Shown: piece by piece, positions 40,294 to 49,322 of the stretch
Layout: each line of letters starts with the position of its first letter
How positions within the stretch are numbered: the first letter of the stretch is position 1
Source of the DNA: Dehalococcoidia bacterium
Lineage (GTDB): Bacteria; Chloroflexota; Dehalococcoidia; CAUJGQ01
NCBI GenBank assembly: GCA_035310145.1
Contig: DATGEL010000104.1
Location: 56,516 to 120,515 of the forward strand
Direction of reading: 5' to 3'
Length of the DNA: 64,000 bases
Position numbers and translations under genes: made by a program
Notes under the pieces: generated by a model
The model's database searches: none
Told to the model about the DNA's origin: nothing
Seen by the model: only the letters and a program-made list of their open reading frames with translations

Positions 40294-42111
40294 CTACTCC
40301 TCGCGCTCGCCTTTGAGATAGCGCTTGAGGAAGGTGAGCGTACGCTCGGTCGCGTCGCGCTTGCTGGCGGGCGAGCGGAAACCGTGGCCCTCGCCGTCAT
40401 AAAAGTGGTGCTCGAAGAACTTGCCCTCGATGCGCAGCGCCTCGATCATCCGCTCCGACATCAGCGGCGCCACGCGGCGATCGTCGCGGCCATGCAGGAT
40501 CAGCAGCGGCGCCTCGATCCGCTCCGCCGCGTAGACGGGCGAGCCGCGGCGGTAGCGGTCCGTGTTGTCGGCCGGGTCGCCCATCTGCCGCTGCAGGTCG
40601 AGCCGCCCCACGCGGTCGCCGTGCCGGTACGACTCCGCGATCTCCGAGTCGCCGAACAGGTCCACGCCGCAGGCGAACAGCTCCGGCGCCCGCGTCAGCG
40701 CGCAGAGCACCAGATAGCCGCCGTAGCTCTGGCCGTAGATGCCGATCCGCGCGGCGTCGATCCAGTCGAGCGAGCGCAAATACTCCGCGGCGTCGAACAC
40801 GTCATGCAGGTCGGCGTGCCCCCACTCGCCGAAGTTCGCCTCGCGGAACTCGCGCCCGTAGCCCGTGCTGCCGCGGAAGTCCGGCCCGAAGACAGCGTAG
40901 CCCTCCTGCGCGAAGAGCTGAAACAGCGGCCGCCAGGCGAACTGGAACCGCGAGTTCGGCCCGCCGTGCGGCACGACCAGCGCCGGCGCACGCTCACCCG
41001 CCGCCAGCTTCGGCCGGTACAAGAAGCCGCAGATCGTGCGCCCGTCGCGGGCGCGGAAAGGTACCCGCTCCGGCGTCACCAGTTCCGCGGTGGGAATCCC
41101 GCCGCACGAGCGAGTGATCTGCTCGGCCGCGCCGCCGTCAGCGGCGAGCACGAAGATGTCCGGCGGCTGCGTCGGGCTGTCGAAGGTGGCGATCAGGCGC
41201 TTGCCGTCCGGCAGCCAGCCGACGATGCCCCAGTTGCCTTCGCCCGGCGAGACGCGGCGCAGCGACTCGCCCGCCGCGTCGACCACCATCACATCCGTCT
41301 TGCCCTCGCGGTTGCGCAGGAAGGCGATCTCCGTGCCGTCGGGCGACCAGGCAAGGTGCTGCGGCCCCCTGGCGTGCAGGCCGCCGTCCTCCCACTCCCC
41401 GAAGGTCAGTTGCCGCACCTCGCCATCGCCGGATCGCACGTACAGGTGAAAGAAGCCGTCGCGCTCGGCGAAGAACGCCAGCCGCCCGCCGCTCGGGGCC
41501 CAGGCCGGCGCCGTGTTCCAACAGCCGCTGTCCGGGGTGAGGTTCTGCTCGCGGCCGCTGGCGGCATCGACCGTGTAGATGTCGGAGGCGCGCAGGTCTT
41601 CTCGAACGGACGTGTAGGCCAGGAAACGGGCGCCGGGCGACCACTGCGGCGGGCCGTTGTCGGCGGGCGTGCCGCTCAGGCGCGTCGCCGTTCCGCCCGC
41701 GAACGGCACGCTCCAGACCTGGTCCCAGCCCCGCTCGCGCGAGCGGAAGGCGATCGTGGCGCCGTCAGGCGACCAGGCAGGCTCGGAGACGCCGGCGGGG
41801 TGCGCATAGACGCGTGTGCGCTCCAGCCCGCCGTCGTTCAGCGTCCACAGTGCGTTGTCCAGCACCGCGGCCAGGCGTCGGCCGTCCGGGGAGAAGGCCG
41901 GGCGGCCGTAGCGTCCGGCGTCGGGGGTTAGCCGCAGGGGCCAGCCGCCGGCGGCGTCCAGCAGGTAGAGCGGCTGCGCTTCGTCCAGTTCGAGCGTGAA
42001 GGCGAGCCGGTCGCCGCGAGGCGAAAGCGTCACCTGCGCCGGCGAAGGGTCGGCGATTGCCGCCGCGATCGAGAGCGGCCCGCGCACGCGGTAACTCATC
42101 GTGTTCGCCAT
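40294..42111 (-). CDS. S9 family peptidase (prolyl oligopeptidase/acylaminoacyl type)
   Basis: A 605-residue two-domain serine peptidase. A beta-propeller of WD-like blades fills about 25-340 (for example PAWSPDGATIAFRSRE and LAWSPDGTEIAFLRN), and an alpha/beta hydrolase domain follows with Ser in GIYGQSYGGYLV, Asp in LILHGRDDRRVA and His in GEGHGFR. It cleaves short peptides. No signal peptide. The next gene on the strand, the mannosyltransferase-like protein, ends nine bases upstream, so they are in one operon. Confidence 0.92.
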   Translation of the reverse strand: MANTMSYRVRGPLSIAAAIADPSPAQVTLSPRGDRLAFTLELDEAQPLYLLDAAGGWPLRLTPDAGRYGRPAFSPDGRRLAAVLDNALWTLNDGGLERTRVYAHPAGVSEPAWSPDGATIAFRSRERGWDQVWSVPFAGGTATRLSGTPADNGPPQWSPGARFLAYTSVREDLRASDIYTVDAASGREQNLTPDSGCWNTAPAWAPSGGRLAFFAERDGFFHLYVRSGDGEVRQLTFGEWEDGGLHARGPQHLAWSPDGTEIAFLRNREGKTDVMVVDAAGESLRRVSPGEGNWGIVGWLPDGKRLIATFDSPTQPPDIFVLAADGGAAEQITRSCGGIPTAELVTPERVPFRARDGRTICGFLYRPKLAAGERAPALVVPHGGPNSRFQFAWRPLFQLFAQEGYAVFGPDFRGSTGYGREFREANFGEWGHADLHDVFDAAEYLRSLDWIDAARIGIYGQSYGGYLVLCALTRAPELFACGVDLFGDSEIAESYRHGDRVGRLDLQRQMGDPADNTDRYRRGSPVYAAERIEAPLLILHGRDDRRVAPLMSERMIEALRIEGKFFEHHFYDGEGHGFRSPASKRDATERTLTFLKRYLKGEREE

Positions 42112-42120
42112 CGTCGCCGG

Positions 42121-43659
42121 CTAGTCGCCGGCGGCGGGCGCGCCGCCGGCCGAACCGACTGCGGGCGTGCGCGGACCGGCGCCGGAGCGAGGCAGCCGGG
42201 CGATCAGCGCCTGGCCCTGCCGCGTGCGGGAGAGCAGGGCAGCGCCGATGTAGAGACCGGGCGCCAGGAAGACGAGCACCAGCACCCCGCCGATCTCCAG
42301 CAGTGGGCGGCCGGGAAGCTCGGGCGAGAAGTAGTACCAGCCCTCGATCGCGGCGATCGCGGTCGCCGTGTGCGTGAGCAGACCGGTAAAGGTGAACAGC
42401 AAGGTCACGCGCTGGCGTACACCCACGGTGAGGGCGCCCAGGCTGATCAGCCAGAGCAGATACCAGGGCTGAAACCAGAACACGGCGAGCATCAGGTAGG
42501 CGCAGATCACGGCGAAACAGGCGCTGGGCAGATCATCCGGCGTGAGCCGAGCGCGCCGCTTGATCATGCCCCAGAGCACCAGCGCGTAGGCCGCCGCCAG
42601 CGTCGAGAAGAAGATGACCTTGGTGATGACGATCGCGTCGTTGAGCGTGAGCACTTTGTCCAGCGCCGTCTTCAGCAGGGCGCCGGGCGAGTCGGTGAAC
42701 TGCGAGGCCTGGTAGCGCAACGTGGTGAAGGTGAGCTGTCCACGCCAGAACGGCGCGTAGAGCAGCAGCCCCAGCAGGGCGGAGAGTCCCAGCGCGGTCG
42801 CCAGCCCGCGCCACTGCTCGCGGGGCGTGGTCAGCACGGCATAGACGACGAAGACGGGAATGAGCACCGCGCTCACGAACTTCACCAGCGTGGCCAGCGC
42901 CAGCACGGGGAAGGCGACGTTCCAGCGTCCGCGCACGCCGAGATAGAGCGCGAGCAGCGTGAAGCCCATCATGATCACGTCGTTGGCGCCGTTGCCCGCC
43001 ACGTAGAGCAGCACCAGCGGGTTCCAGGTGAAGAGCAACGTCGCGGCCCACTCCTTGCCGGGCCGCAGATAGCGCACGGTGTGAAAGATCGCCACCGCGC
43101 CCAGGAAGTAGAAGGCGATCGCCAGCAGCTTAAACGCCATGAAGGTCCAGAGCAGGTCGCCGTGCCCCAGCAGCAAGGGCAGTGCCGTGAGCACGGCCCA
43201 GAGCGGGCCGTACGGCGATGGCAGCGTCTCCCAGACGACGATGTCCCAGCCGTTCACCAGGTAGAACGGATCGTGCGGGTAGAAGGCGGGCGGCACGGTG
43301 AACGGGTTCTGGTGGTGCACCCAGAGGATGCGGCCCTCCATCACGTAGTGAAAGAGGTCGGACGACGTAGCCGGGTAGAGCAACAGGTAGGTGAGCGAGA
43401 GCAGCGCCGCGCCGCCGAACACCAGATACGTGAGCCGCCCGCCGCGCAGCTCACCCGCCAGCGTGTGCGCGGCGAGGAAGAGCGCGACCAGCGCGGCGAC
43501 GAGCGCCGTGTAGCGCCAGGTGGCGCCGTAGTTGTGGCCGATGATGTCGAACAGCGCGAGCGTCGCACCGGGGAAGTGGGAGCTGAAGCGCAGCGGCCGC
43601 ACGAAGCCGGCGAGCGCCAGCAGATCGAGCAGGAGCAGCAGCGAGAGCAGTCGGCGCAC
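42121..43659 (-). CDS. Polytopic membrane glycosyltransferase, GT87/mannosyltransferase-like
   Basis: A 512-residue integral membrane protein with about twelve hydrophobic helices and a Pro/Ala-rich cytoplasmic tail. The loop after an early helix, YPATSSDLFHYVMEGRILWV and then HHQNPFTVPP, has the catalytic acidic residue and aromatic pattern of GT-C enzymes that use polyprenyl-phosphate mannose. SPYGPLWAVLTALP and the FQPWYLLWLISL region also recur in that group. It probably adds mannose to a lipid or glycan on the outer face. GTG start, weak ribosome binding site. Likely co-transcribed with the S9 peptidase. Confidence 0.8.
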   Translation of the reverse strand: MRRLLSLLLLLDLLALAGFVRPLRFSSHFPGATLALFDIIGHNYGATWRYTALVAALVALFLAAHTLAGELRGGRLTYLVFGGAALLSLTYLLLYPATSSDLFHYVMEGRILWVHHQNPFTVPPAFYPHDPFYLVNGWDIVVWETLPSPYGPLWAVLTALPLLLGHGDLLWTFMAFKLLAIAFYFLGAVAIFHTVRYLRPGKEWAATLLFTWNPLVLLYVAGNGANDVIMMGFTLLALYLGVRGRWNVAFPVLALATLVKFVSAVLIPVFVVYAVLTTPREQWRGLATALGLSALLGLLLYAPFWRGQLTFTTLRYQASQFTDSPGALLKTALDKVLTLNDAIVITKVIFFSTLAAAYALVLWGMIKRRARLTPDDLPSACFAVICAYLMLAVFWFQPWYLLWLISLGALTVGVRQRVTLLFTFTGLLTHTATAIAAIEGWYYFSPELPGRPLLEIGGVLVLVFLAPGLYIGAALLSRTRQGQALIARLPRSGAGPRTPAVGSAGGAPAAGD

Positions 43660-43883
43660 GAGCGTTCGATCCGTTGCGAGCGCGACAGGCGCGGCCAGAC
43701 CGCCGATCGCCCCGTGATACAGCGCTTGTGCCGGAGCGCCGCTTCCATGCTACGCCGGCCGGAGCGCCTCGCGCACGACAGAGTCGGTGTAGAGGGCGGC
43801 ACGGCGGGAAAACCGCAGGCCGGGTGGTCTACGGCGCGACCACCCGGCCCGTGTGTTGGGACGATCGGAGACGGCGCGGACCC

Positions 43884-44249
43884 TTAGGCCTTCGATCTGC
43901 CTGTGGCGTAGCGTGCGAAGAGGCCGAGACCCAGGAGCCCAGCGCCCACGAGGGCGATGGCCAGAGCCGGGAAGGTCATGCTGTCGCCGTTGACCGGCAA
44001 CTGCCCGGGCGCCTTCGCCGTGCTTGTCGCGGCCGGCGCCACCGTTGGCGGGCGCGTTGCGGTCGGCGCCACCGTCGGCGCCACTGTCGCGGGAGCCGCG
44101 GTTGCCGGACGCGCGGTTGGCGAGGCCTGCGCGGAGACGGACGGGCCGCCCGTGGTGGCAACGGCCAGTCCGATGATCAGCCCGAGCGCCACCATGGCGC
44201 CGCCGGAGATGAGCAGCCACTTGCTCAGTTTAGTCAAGCGTGATGCCAT
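43884..44249 (-). CDS. Small surface protein with LPxTG-like C-terminal signal
   Basis: A 121-residue protein. The N-terminus has a membrane or signal segment (residues 11-31, KWLLISGGAMVALGLIIGLA). A Thr/Pro/Ala-rich low-complexity stretch follows (SPTARPATAAPATVAPTVAP). The end has Leu84-Pro-Val-Asn-Gly88, a hydrophobic helix and a basic tail RYATGRSKA: the three-part layout of a sortase signal, with Asn in place of Thr. GAGGGGG lies close before the ATG. It may be displayed at the surface, or simply be anchored by both helices. Confidence 0.65.
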   Translation of the reverse strand: MASRLTKLSKWLLISGGAMVALGLIIGLAVATTGGPSVSAQASPTARPATAAPATVAPTVAPTATRPPTVAPAATSTAKAPGQLPVNGDSMTFPALAIALVGAGLLGLGLFARYATGRSKA

Positions 44250-44561
44250 AGCACCCCCTCTGTGCAGTTTGGCGCCGTCCTTGCCACACGCCGCGCCCAA
44301 CACACGCCGCGGACCAGCAGCAGTAACGCACACATACCCGCCTATGCCAGAGCCGGCCGTTGTGTCACCAGCTAGACCTTCTCCATACGTAATGCTTGCG
44401 AAGGTGTCCAGCCGATGATTTCGCTTCCGCGCTGGCCGTGCCGTGACGGGAGCCACGTTCCCGCTGCTGCAGACCATTCTATTTATCCGATGCAATGCCG
44501 GGGAAAGTCAATCGCTCATCGCAGCAAAATGCGGATGGACTGCCATAATCTTGCTGTTGTC
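44250..44561. other. Gene-free interval with a promoter
   Basis: About 310 bases between the PfkB kinase and the LPxTG-like protein. It contains the candidate promoter at 44482-44511 and several AT-rich patches; nothing protein-coding was seen. Confidence 0.4.
44482..44511 (-). promoter_or_regulatory. Candidate promoter for the LPxTG-like gene
   Basis: Minus-strand TTGACT (44511-44506), 18 bases, GATAAA (44487-44482). The leader would be about 225 bases, unusually long. Confidence 0.4.
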
Positions 44562-45527
44562 TTACAGTTCGCGGCCGTTATGTAGGATCTCCCAGGCCAT
44601 TGTCGCAGAACTGTTCCGCAGCAGTTCCTCGATCTGTCCCGACCGTGGCAGTGACGGCGCGGCGCCCAGGCGGCCGACGCACAGCGCTCCCGCCGCGTTT
44701 CCCGCCCCGATCGCCGCTTCCAGCGGCTCGCCGCGCGCCAGCGCCGCCGCCAGCGCCCCACAGAAGGCATCGCCCGCGCCGGTCGTGTCCAGCACGGGCA
44801 CGGCGTGGCCCGGCAGCCGGCGCAGGCTGCCGCCTGCCGTGTAGAGCACGCCAGCGGCGCCGAGGGTGACGATGGCGGCCGGGACGCGGGCCGCGATCGC
44901 CCGCGCGGCCGCCGCACAGCCCGCGCGGTCCGTCGTCGCCACGCCGCAGAGGGCGCTCGCTTCGGCTTCGTTGACGACCAGGAGATCGCAGAGCGCGAAC
45001 GCCGCATCGGGCAAGGCGACCGCGGGCGCGACGTTCCAGACCACCGTGCCTCCGCCGGCATGCGTGATCGTCGCCGCCGCGAGCGACGCGTCGAGCGGAA
45101 CCTCCATCTGCAACAGCAGCACGCGCGCCCCGGACAGAAGGTCTGCCCCCGCTTCGATGTCGGCCGGCCGCAGGCGCATGTTGGCGCGCGGAGCGACGAC
45201 GATCATGTTCTCGCCTGAGGAATCGAGGATCGGCAGCGCGATGCCGGTGCCCTCGTCGGAGTCACGCACGATGCCGGCGTCGACGATCCCCTCCTCCGCC
45301 AGCGCCGCCAGAAAGTCATCGCCGTAGGCATCCGCACCCAAACGGCCGAGCATTCCCACGCGGGCGCCGGCGCGGGCGGCGGCGATCGCCTGGTTGCAGC
45401 CCTTGCCGCCACGGTAGATGCCGAACTCGCTGGCGAAGACGCTCTCGCCCGGCCGCGGCCAGTGCGGCACACGCGTGACCAGGTCGGTCATGAAGCTGCC
45501 CACCACCGCGACATCGAACGGAGACAT
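44562..45527 (-). CDS. PfkB-family carbohydrate kinase, ribokinase-like
   Basis: A 321-residue PfkB kinase. The first signature is GGKGCNQAIAAARAGARVGM and the second, with the catalytic base Asp, is LDTTGAGDAFCGALAAALA. The opening (DVAVVGSFMTDLVTRVPHWPRPGESVFASEF) matches ribokinases. It phosphorylates ribose or a related sugar with ATP. ATG 45527 has GAGGGG six bases before it. No ribose transporter is adjacent. Confidence 0.9.
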   Translation of the reverse strand: MSPFDVAVVGSFMTDLVTRVPHWPRPGESVFASEFGIYRGGKGCNQAIAAARAGARVGMLGRLGADAYGDDFLAALAEEGIVDAGIVRDSDEGTGIALPILDSSGENMIVVAPRANMRLRPADIEAGADLLSGARVLLLQMEVPLDASLAAATITHAGGGTVVWNVAPAVALPDAAFALCDLLVVNEAEASALCGVATTDRAGCAAAARAIAARVPAAIVTLGAAGVLYTAGGSLRRLPGHAVPVLDTTGAGDAFCGALAAALARGEPLEAAIGAGNAAGALCVGRLGAAPSLPRSGQIEELLRNSSATMAWEILHNGREL

Positions 45528-45700
45528 GGCCGGCCCCTCTCGCCCCTTGCGCGACGCCGCGCAGCGTAAACAACGACCACGCATGGCGCAATGGCCCTGT
45601 CCGCCCGGCCAGCTAGGCAGGCGGACGCGCGCGTGTCATCGTGAACCCGTGGCGGGCCGTCACCGGCGGCGGCCGGCGCCTGGCGGTGAGGAGCGGCGCG

Positions 45701-47470
45701 ATGAACGGACGGGAAGAGAGCTGGGTGCGAGTCGGGTCGGCCACGGCGCTGCGTGCCGCCGGCTGCAGCGTAGTCAGCGCCGGCGGGCACACGCTCGCCG
45801 TCGTCGCCAGCGACGGGCAACTCCACGCGATCGACAACCGCTGCCCGCACATGGGCTTTCCCCTCAGCCGCGGCAGCGTCGCCGATGGCCTGCTCACCTG
45901 CCATTGGCACCACGCCCGCTTCGACCTGGCCAGCGGCGGCACGCTCGATCCCTTCGCCGACGACGTGCGCAGCTACCCCTTGCGCATCGAGGGCGACGAC
46001 GTGCTGGTCGAGGTCGGCGCGGCGCCGATCGACGTGGCCTACTGGCAGCGGCGGCTGAGAGATGGCCTGGAGCAAGGGATCACGCTGGTGATGGCCAAGG
46101 CGGTGCTGGCGCTCAGCGCCGCCGCCGTGCCCGCCGAGACGATCGCCGCGCAGGGCGGCGCCTTCGGCCTGCGCTACCGCGGCCGCGGCTGGGGCTCGGG
46201 CATGACGATCCTCACCGCCGTGACCAACGTGCTGCCCGCGCTCAACGAAGAAGACCGGCCGCTGGCATTGACCCACGGTCTGGCGCGCATAGCGGCCGAT
46301 ACCTCGGGCGAGGCGCCGCGCTTCATCGTGGAAGCGCTGCCCGCCGCCGACGTGCCGATCGCGCAGCTCAAGGTCTGGTTCCGGCGGGCCGTGGACGTGC
46401 GCGACGCCGAGGGCGCCGAGCGTGTGCTGCAGACCGTGCTCACGTCCGGTGCGGGCGTCTCCGCCGCGCTCGACCTCCTCTACTCCGCGGCGACGGACCA
46501 TCTCTTCATCGACGGCGGCCACGAGCTGGACTTCATCACCAAGGCGGCAGAGTATCTCGAGCACGCCGGCGAAGGGCAGGCGCCGGCCGCCCTTGGCAGC
46601 CTGGTCCGCGGCCTCTGCGAGGCGCAGCGCAGCGAGGAGCAGTACGCCTGGCGCTATCCGATCGATCTGCCCGCGCTGATCGCCCCGGCGCTGGAGGAGC
46701 TGGACGCGGTCTGGCCGGCGCGGGGAAACGGCCCGGTGCGCGACCTGCACGCCCTGAGCGCCGCCTTCCTTGGCGAGGAGCCGGCGCCGATCGCCGCCGC
46801 CGTGCAGGAGGAGCTGCGCGCCGGCGCCGCGCCGGCCGCCGTCGCGCAGGCGATCGCCTACGCTGCCGCCCTGCGCCTGGCGCGCTTCCCCACCAGCAAC
46901 GAGTTCGGCGACTGGGACAGCGTGCACAACACCTGGTCGTCGTGCAGCGCCCTCTTCCGCGCCCTCACGCGCTACCCTTCGCCGGAGCTGGCGCGCGGCC
47001 TCTACCACGCGGCGATGGCGCTCTACCTCGACCGCTTCCTGATGGTGCCTGCCGCGCGCCTGCCGGACGAGCTGCCCCGCAACGGCCGCAGCGCGAACGG
47101 CGAGGAGCTTCTAAGCGAGCTGCGGGCGCTGTTCGACCTCAACCAGCAGGTCGATCCGGCGGCACGGGTCATCGACGCCTATCTCGCCGCCGGCCACGAC
47201 GACGCGCCGCTGCTCGCCACACTGGGCCAACTCGTGCTGCGGGAGGACGCGGGCTTTCACATGTACCAGACGCTGGAGGCCGGCCTTCACCTCTACCGCA
47301 GCCTGCGCGAGCGCGAGCCGCTGGCGGCACGCCGCGCCCTGCTCGGCGTCACGCGCTTCCTCGCGGCGCACGCACCCACGGCCCGCGCTCTCAACCAGAC
47401 GGTGCGCATCGCCGTGCGCCTGCACCGCGGCGAGGAGATCTTCTCCGAGGCCGAGGCGGCGCCTGCCTAA
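45701..47470 (+). CDS. Rieske [2Fe-2S] protein fused to a large helical domain
   Basis: A 589-residue protein. The first 115 residues are a Rieske domain with Cys48-x-His50 and Cys67-x2-His70 (RCPHMGFPLS, LTCHWHHARFD). The remaining 470 residues are mostly alpha-helical, with conserved-looking segments SNEFGDWDSVHNTWSSCSAL and YHAAMALYLDRFLMVPA, and match no oxygenase catalytic domain known to me. The His/Asp-rich parts could bind a metal. GAGGAG lies seven bases before ATG 45701. Its stop overlaps that of the M20 gene on the other strand. Role unknown; a non-heme or haem oxygenase-like helical enzyme is one guess. Confidence 0.75.
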   Translation: MNGREESWVRVGSATALRAAGCSVVSAGGHTLAVVASDGQLHAIDNRCPHMGFPLSRGSVADGLLTCHWHHARFDLASGGTLDPFADDVRSYPLRIEGDDVLVEVGAAPIDVAYWQRRLRDGLEQGITLVMAKAVLALSAAAVPAETIAAQGGAFGLRYRGRGWGSGMTILTAVTNVLPALNEEDRPLALTHGLARIAADTSGEAPRFIVEALPAADVPIAQLKVWFRRAVDVRDAEGAERVLQTVLTSGAGVSAALDLLYSAATDHLFIDGGHELDFITKAAEYLEHAGEGQAPAALGSLVRGLCEAQRSEEQYAWRYPIDLPALIAPALEELDAVWPARGNGPVRDLHALSAAFLGEEPAPIAAAVQEELRAGAAPAAVAQAIAYAAALRLARFPTSNEFGDWDSVHNTWSSCSALFRALTRYPSPELARGLYHAAMALYLDRFLMVPAARLPDELPRNGRSANGEELLSELRALFDLNQQVDPAARVIDAYLAAGHDDAPLLATLGQLVLREDAGFHMYQTLEAGLHLYRSLREREPLAARRALLGVTRFLAAHAPTARALNQTVRIAVRLHRGEEIFSEAEAAPA

Positions 47471-48546
47471 CCGGCGAGCAGCGCGGCGCAGAAGCGGGCG
47501 GCGTCCAGCATGTGTCGGATTGAAAGGGTTTCGGCCTTCGTGTGGAAGTGCTCACCGCCCAGGCCGAGCACCACGGACTGAATGCCGCGCGTGGTGAAGA
47601 CGTTGGCGTCGGTGCCGCCGCCTGAGGCGAGCAGCCGCGGCTGTAGGCCGATCTGGCGCAGCGTCGCCATCGCCAGTGCAACGAGCGGGTCCGACTCGTT
47701 CAGCTTGTAGCCGCCGTACTGGTCCGCGATCTGCAGATCGAGCCGCGCTTCGGGGTACCGGCGGCGCAGCGCGGCCGCCGTGTCTTCGACACGCTGCCGC
47801 AAGGCAGCCAGCTTCGCAGTGTCGCGGCTGCGCAGCTCAGCCTGCAGGACGGCCTCCTCGGGCACGGCGTTGCGGGCGCTGCCGGCGCGCAGCAGGCCGA
47901 TGTTGCCCGTCGTCTCCTCGTCCATCCGCCCCTGCGGATAGGCGCGGATGAAGTCGGCGGCGATGCCGATCGCGGAGATGCCGTGCTCCGGCTCGACGCC
48001 GGCGTGGGCGGCGCGTCCCGTGATCGTCAGGTCGAGCGTGAGGTGGCTGGGCGCCTCGCTGGTGATGTTCGCCACGGAGCCTTCGCCGTCGAACACCAGC
48101 GCCTGGCGGGCGCGGATGCGCTCGTAGTCGAGGTTGCGGGCGCCGACGAGACCGATCTCCTCGCCGCGGCTGAAGGCGATTTCGACGGCGCGGTGGGCGC
48201 TGCCGTCCTCGCGCAGCGAGCGCAGCGCCTCGACGATCGCGCTGACGCCGGCCTTGGGGTCGCCGCCGAGCACGGTGCTGCCGTCGGTGCGGATCGTGTC
48301 GCCCTCCACGACCGGCTTGATGCCCTCGCCGGGCTGCACGGTGTCCATGTGGGCCGAAAGCAGCACGGGCTCGCCGCGGCCGGGCAGGCTGGCGAGCACA
48401 TTGCCGTGCGCATCGAGGCCCGCCTCTGCGCCAAGCTCCTCCAGCAGCGCGATCAGCCGCCGCGCGATCGCCGCCTCCTGTCCCGAGGGGCTGTCGATCT
48501 GCACGAGATCGAGAAACGTTTGCACCAGGCGGTCACGCTGGATCAT
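47467..48546 (-). CDS. M20 family metallopeptidase, peptidase T-like
   Basis: A 359-residue zinc peptidase. Zinc ligands and catalytic residues are visible: His-x-Asp in LLSAHMDTV, Asp in VLGGDPKAG, the Glu pair in SRGEEIGLVG, Asp in FDGEG and a late His (GGEHFHT). A dimerisation lid domain is inserted around residues 175-285. Closest in style to tripeptidase T. It trims short peptides in the cytoplasm. ATG 48546 has AGGAG six bases upstream. It converges with the Rieske gene, the two stop codons sharing CTAA. Confidence 0.9.
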   Translation of the reverse strand: MIQRDRLVQTFLDLVQIDSPSGQEAAIARRLIALLEELGAEAGLDAHGNVLASLPGRGEPVLLSAHMDTVQPGEGIKPVVEGDTIRTDGSTVLGGDPKAGVSAIVEALRSLREDGSAHRAVEIAFSRGEEIGLVGARNLDYERIRARQALVFDGEGSVANITSEAPSHLTLDLTITGRAAHAGVEPEHGISAIGIAADFIRAYPQGRMDEETTGNIGLLRAGSARNAVPEEAVLQAELRSRDTAKLAALRQRVEDTAAALRRRYPEARLDLQIADQYGGYKLNESDPLVALAMATLRQIGLQPRLLASGGGTDANVFTTRGIQSVVLGLGGEHFHTKAETLSIRHMLDAARFCAALLAG

Positions 48547-48646
48547 CGGCTGCTCCTGGAACGCCGCGGCCTCGGCACGGCAGGCACTGTGCATCGTGCC
48601 AGAACGGCTGCGTGACAGGAAGCGATCGCCGTCTGCGCTCTGCGCC

Positions 48647-48877
48647 TCAGCCCAGATCTTCGAACAGCGTCTCCGCGATCAGCTCTTCAAGCTCCGCGTC
48701 GTCGAGGCCGGCTTCGACCGGCGGCGTGGTCACTGACGCGGCTCCCGGCGAGGGCGTCAGCGCCGCGGCCGCCTCGCCGAGATCGCGGCGCAGCGAGCGG
48801 GCGATGCGCTCCAGCAACTGCAGTCGTTCGTCTACCGGCAGCCGTTCGGCCGCGGCAGCGAGTTCTGCGAGGTTCAC
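48647..48877 (-). CDS. Antitoxin-like small protein
   Basis: A 76-residue protein, GTG start with GGAGG nine bases upstream. The N-terminal helix ERLPVDERLQLLERIARSLR resembles the first helix of small antitoxin-type proteins and of the antitoxin at 49319-49546, and it ends in an acidic helix (DDAELEELIAETLFEDLG). It lies 25 bases after the PIN toxin gene on the same strand, so it may be a second regulator of that module. No DNA-binding domain is clear. Confidence 0.55.
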   Translation of the reverse strand: MNLAELAAAAERLPVDERLQLLERIARSLRRDLGEAAAALTPSPGAASVTTPPVEAGLDDAELEELIAETLFEDLG

Positions 48878-48902
48878 GCCGAGCTGCCTCCGTCTCACCC
48901 GC

Positions 48903-49322
48903 CTACACACTGAGATGCTGCGTGATGAACTCGGCCGGCGAGAGCACCGACAGCGCCGCGCCGCGGCAGTCATTCAGATCGCGCGTCACGATCACGTCGA
49001 TGCTCGCGGCCACGGCGCTCGCATACTGCACAGCATCTTCAAAATCGGTGAATGGAAGCAGCAACGCGTCGCGCAGCACCGGTTCGCTAACCGGACAAAT
49101 CTGCAACCCCGCCAGGATGCGTTCGATGGCCAGGCGTGCGGCCGCCCTTCCGCGCTCCCGGCGCACAATGTAGAACACCGTCGGCGGGGTAATTGCAGCC
49201 ACATACCCGGTGTACTCGTGACGAGCCGCCGCCTCCCAGATCGCGGTTGCTTCCGCGAGATATGGCGCTCGTGCGAGGACGTAATCAAGAACGATGTTTA
49301 CGTCCAGCAGGGCATCAGTCAT
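48903..49322 (-). CDS. PIN-domain ribonuclease toxin (VapC-like)
   Basis: A 139-residue PIN-domain protein. The acidic active-site residues are in ALLDVNIVLDYVL, in the middle region (ERILAGLQICPVSE, FTDFEDAVQYASA) and in IDVIVTRDLNDCRG. It should cleave RNA. Its ATG overlaps the stop of the upstream antitoxin in an ATGA junction, the usual toxin-antitoxin layout. Confidence 0.85.
   Translation of the reverse strand: MTDALLDVNIVLDYVLARAPYLAEATAIWEAAARHEYTGYVAAITPPTVFYIVRRERGRAAARLAIERILAGLQICPVSEPVLRDALLLPFTDFEDAVQYASAVAASIDVIVTRDLNDCRGAALSVLSPAEFITQHLSV

Noticed and set aside
40246..41931. Long plus-strand frame over the S9 peptidase
   Set aside because: Antisense shadow of a gene with a full catalytic triad on the other strand.
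45418..47523. 701-codon plus-strand frame overlapping the Rieske gene
   Set aside because: Out of frame with the Rieske motifs and made of Arg/Gly/Ala low-complexity residues.
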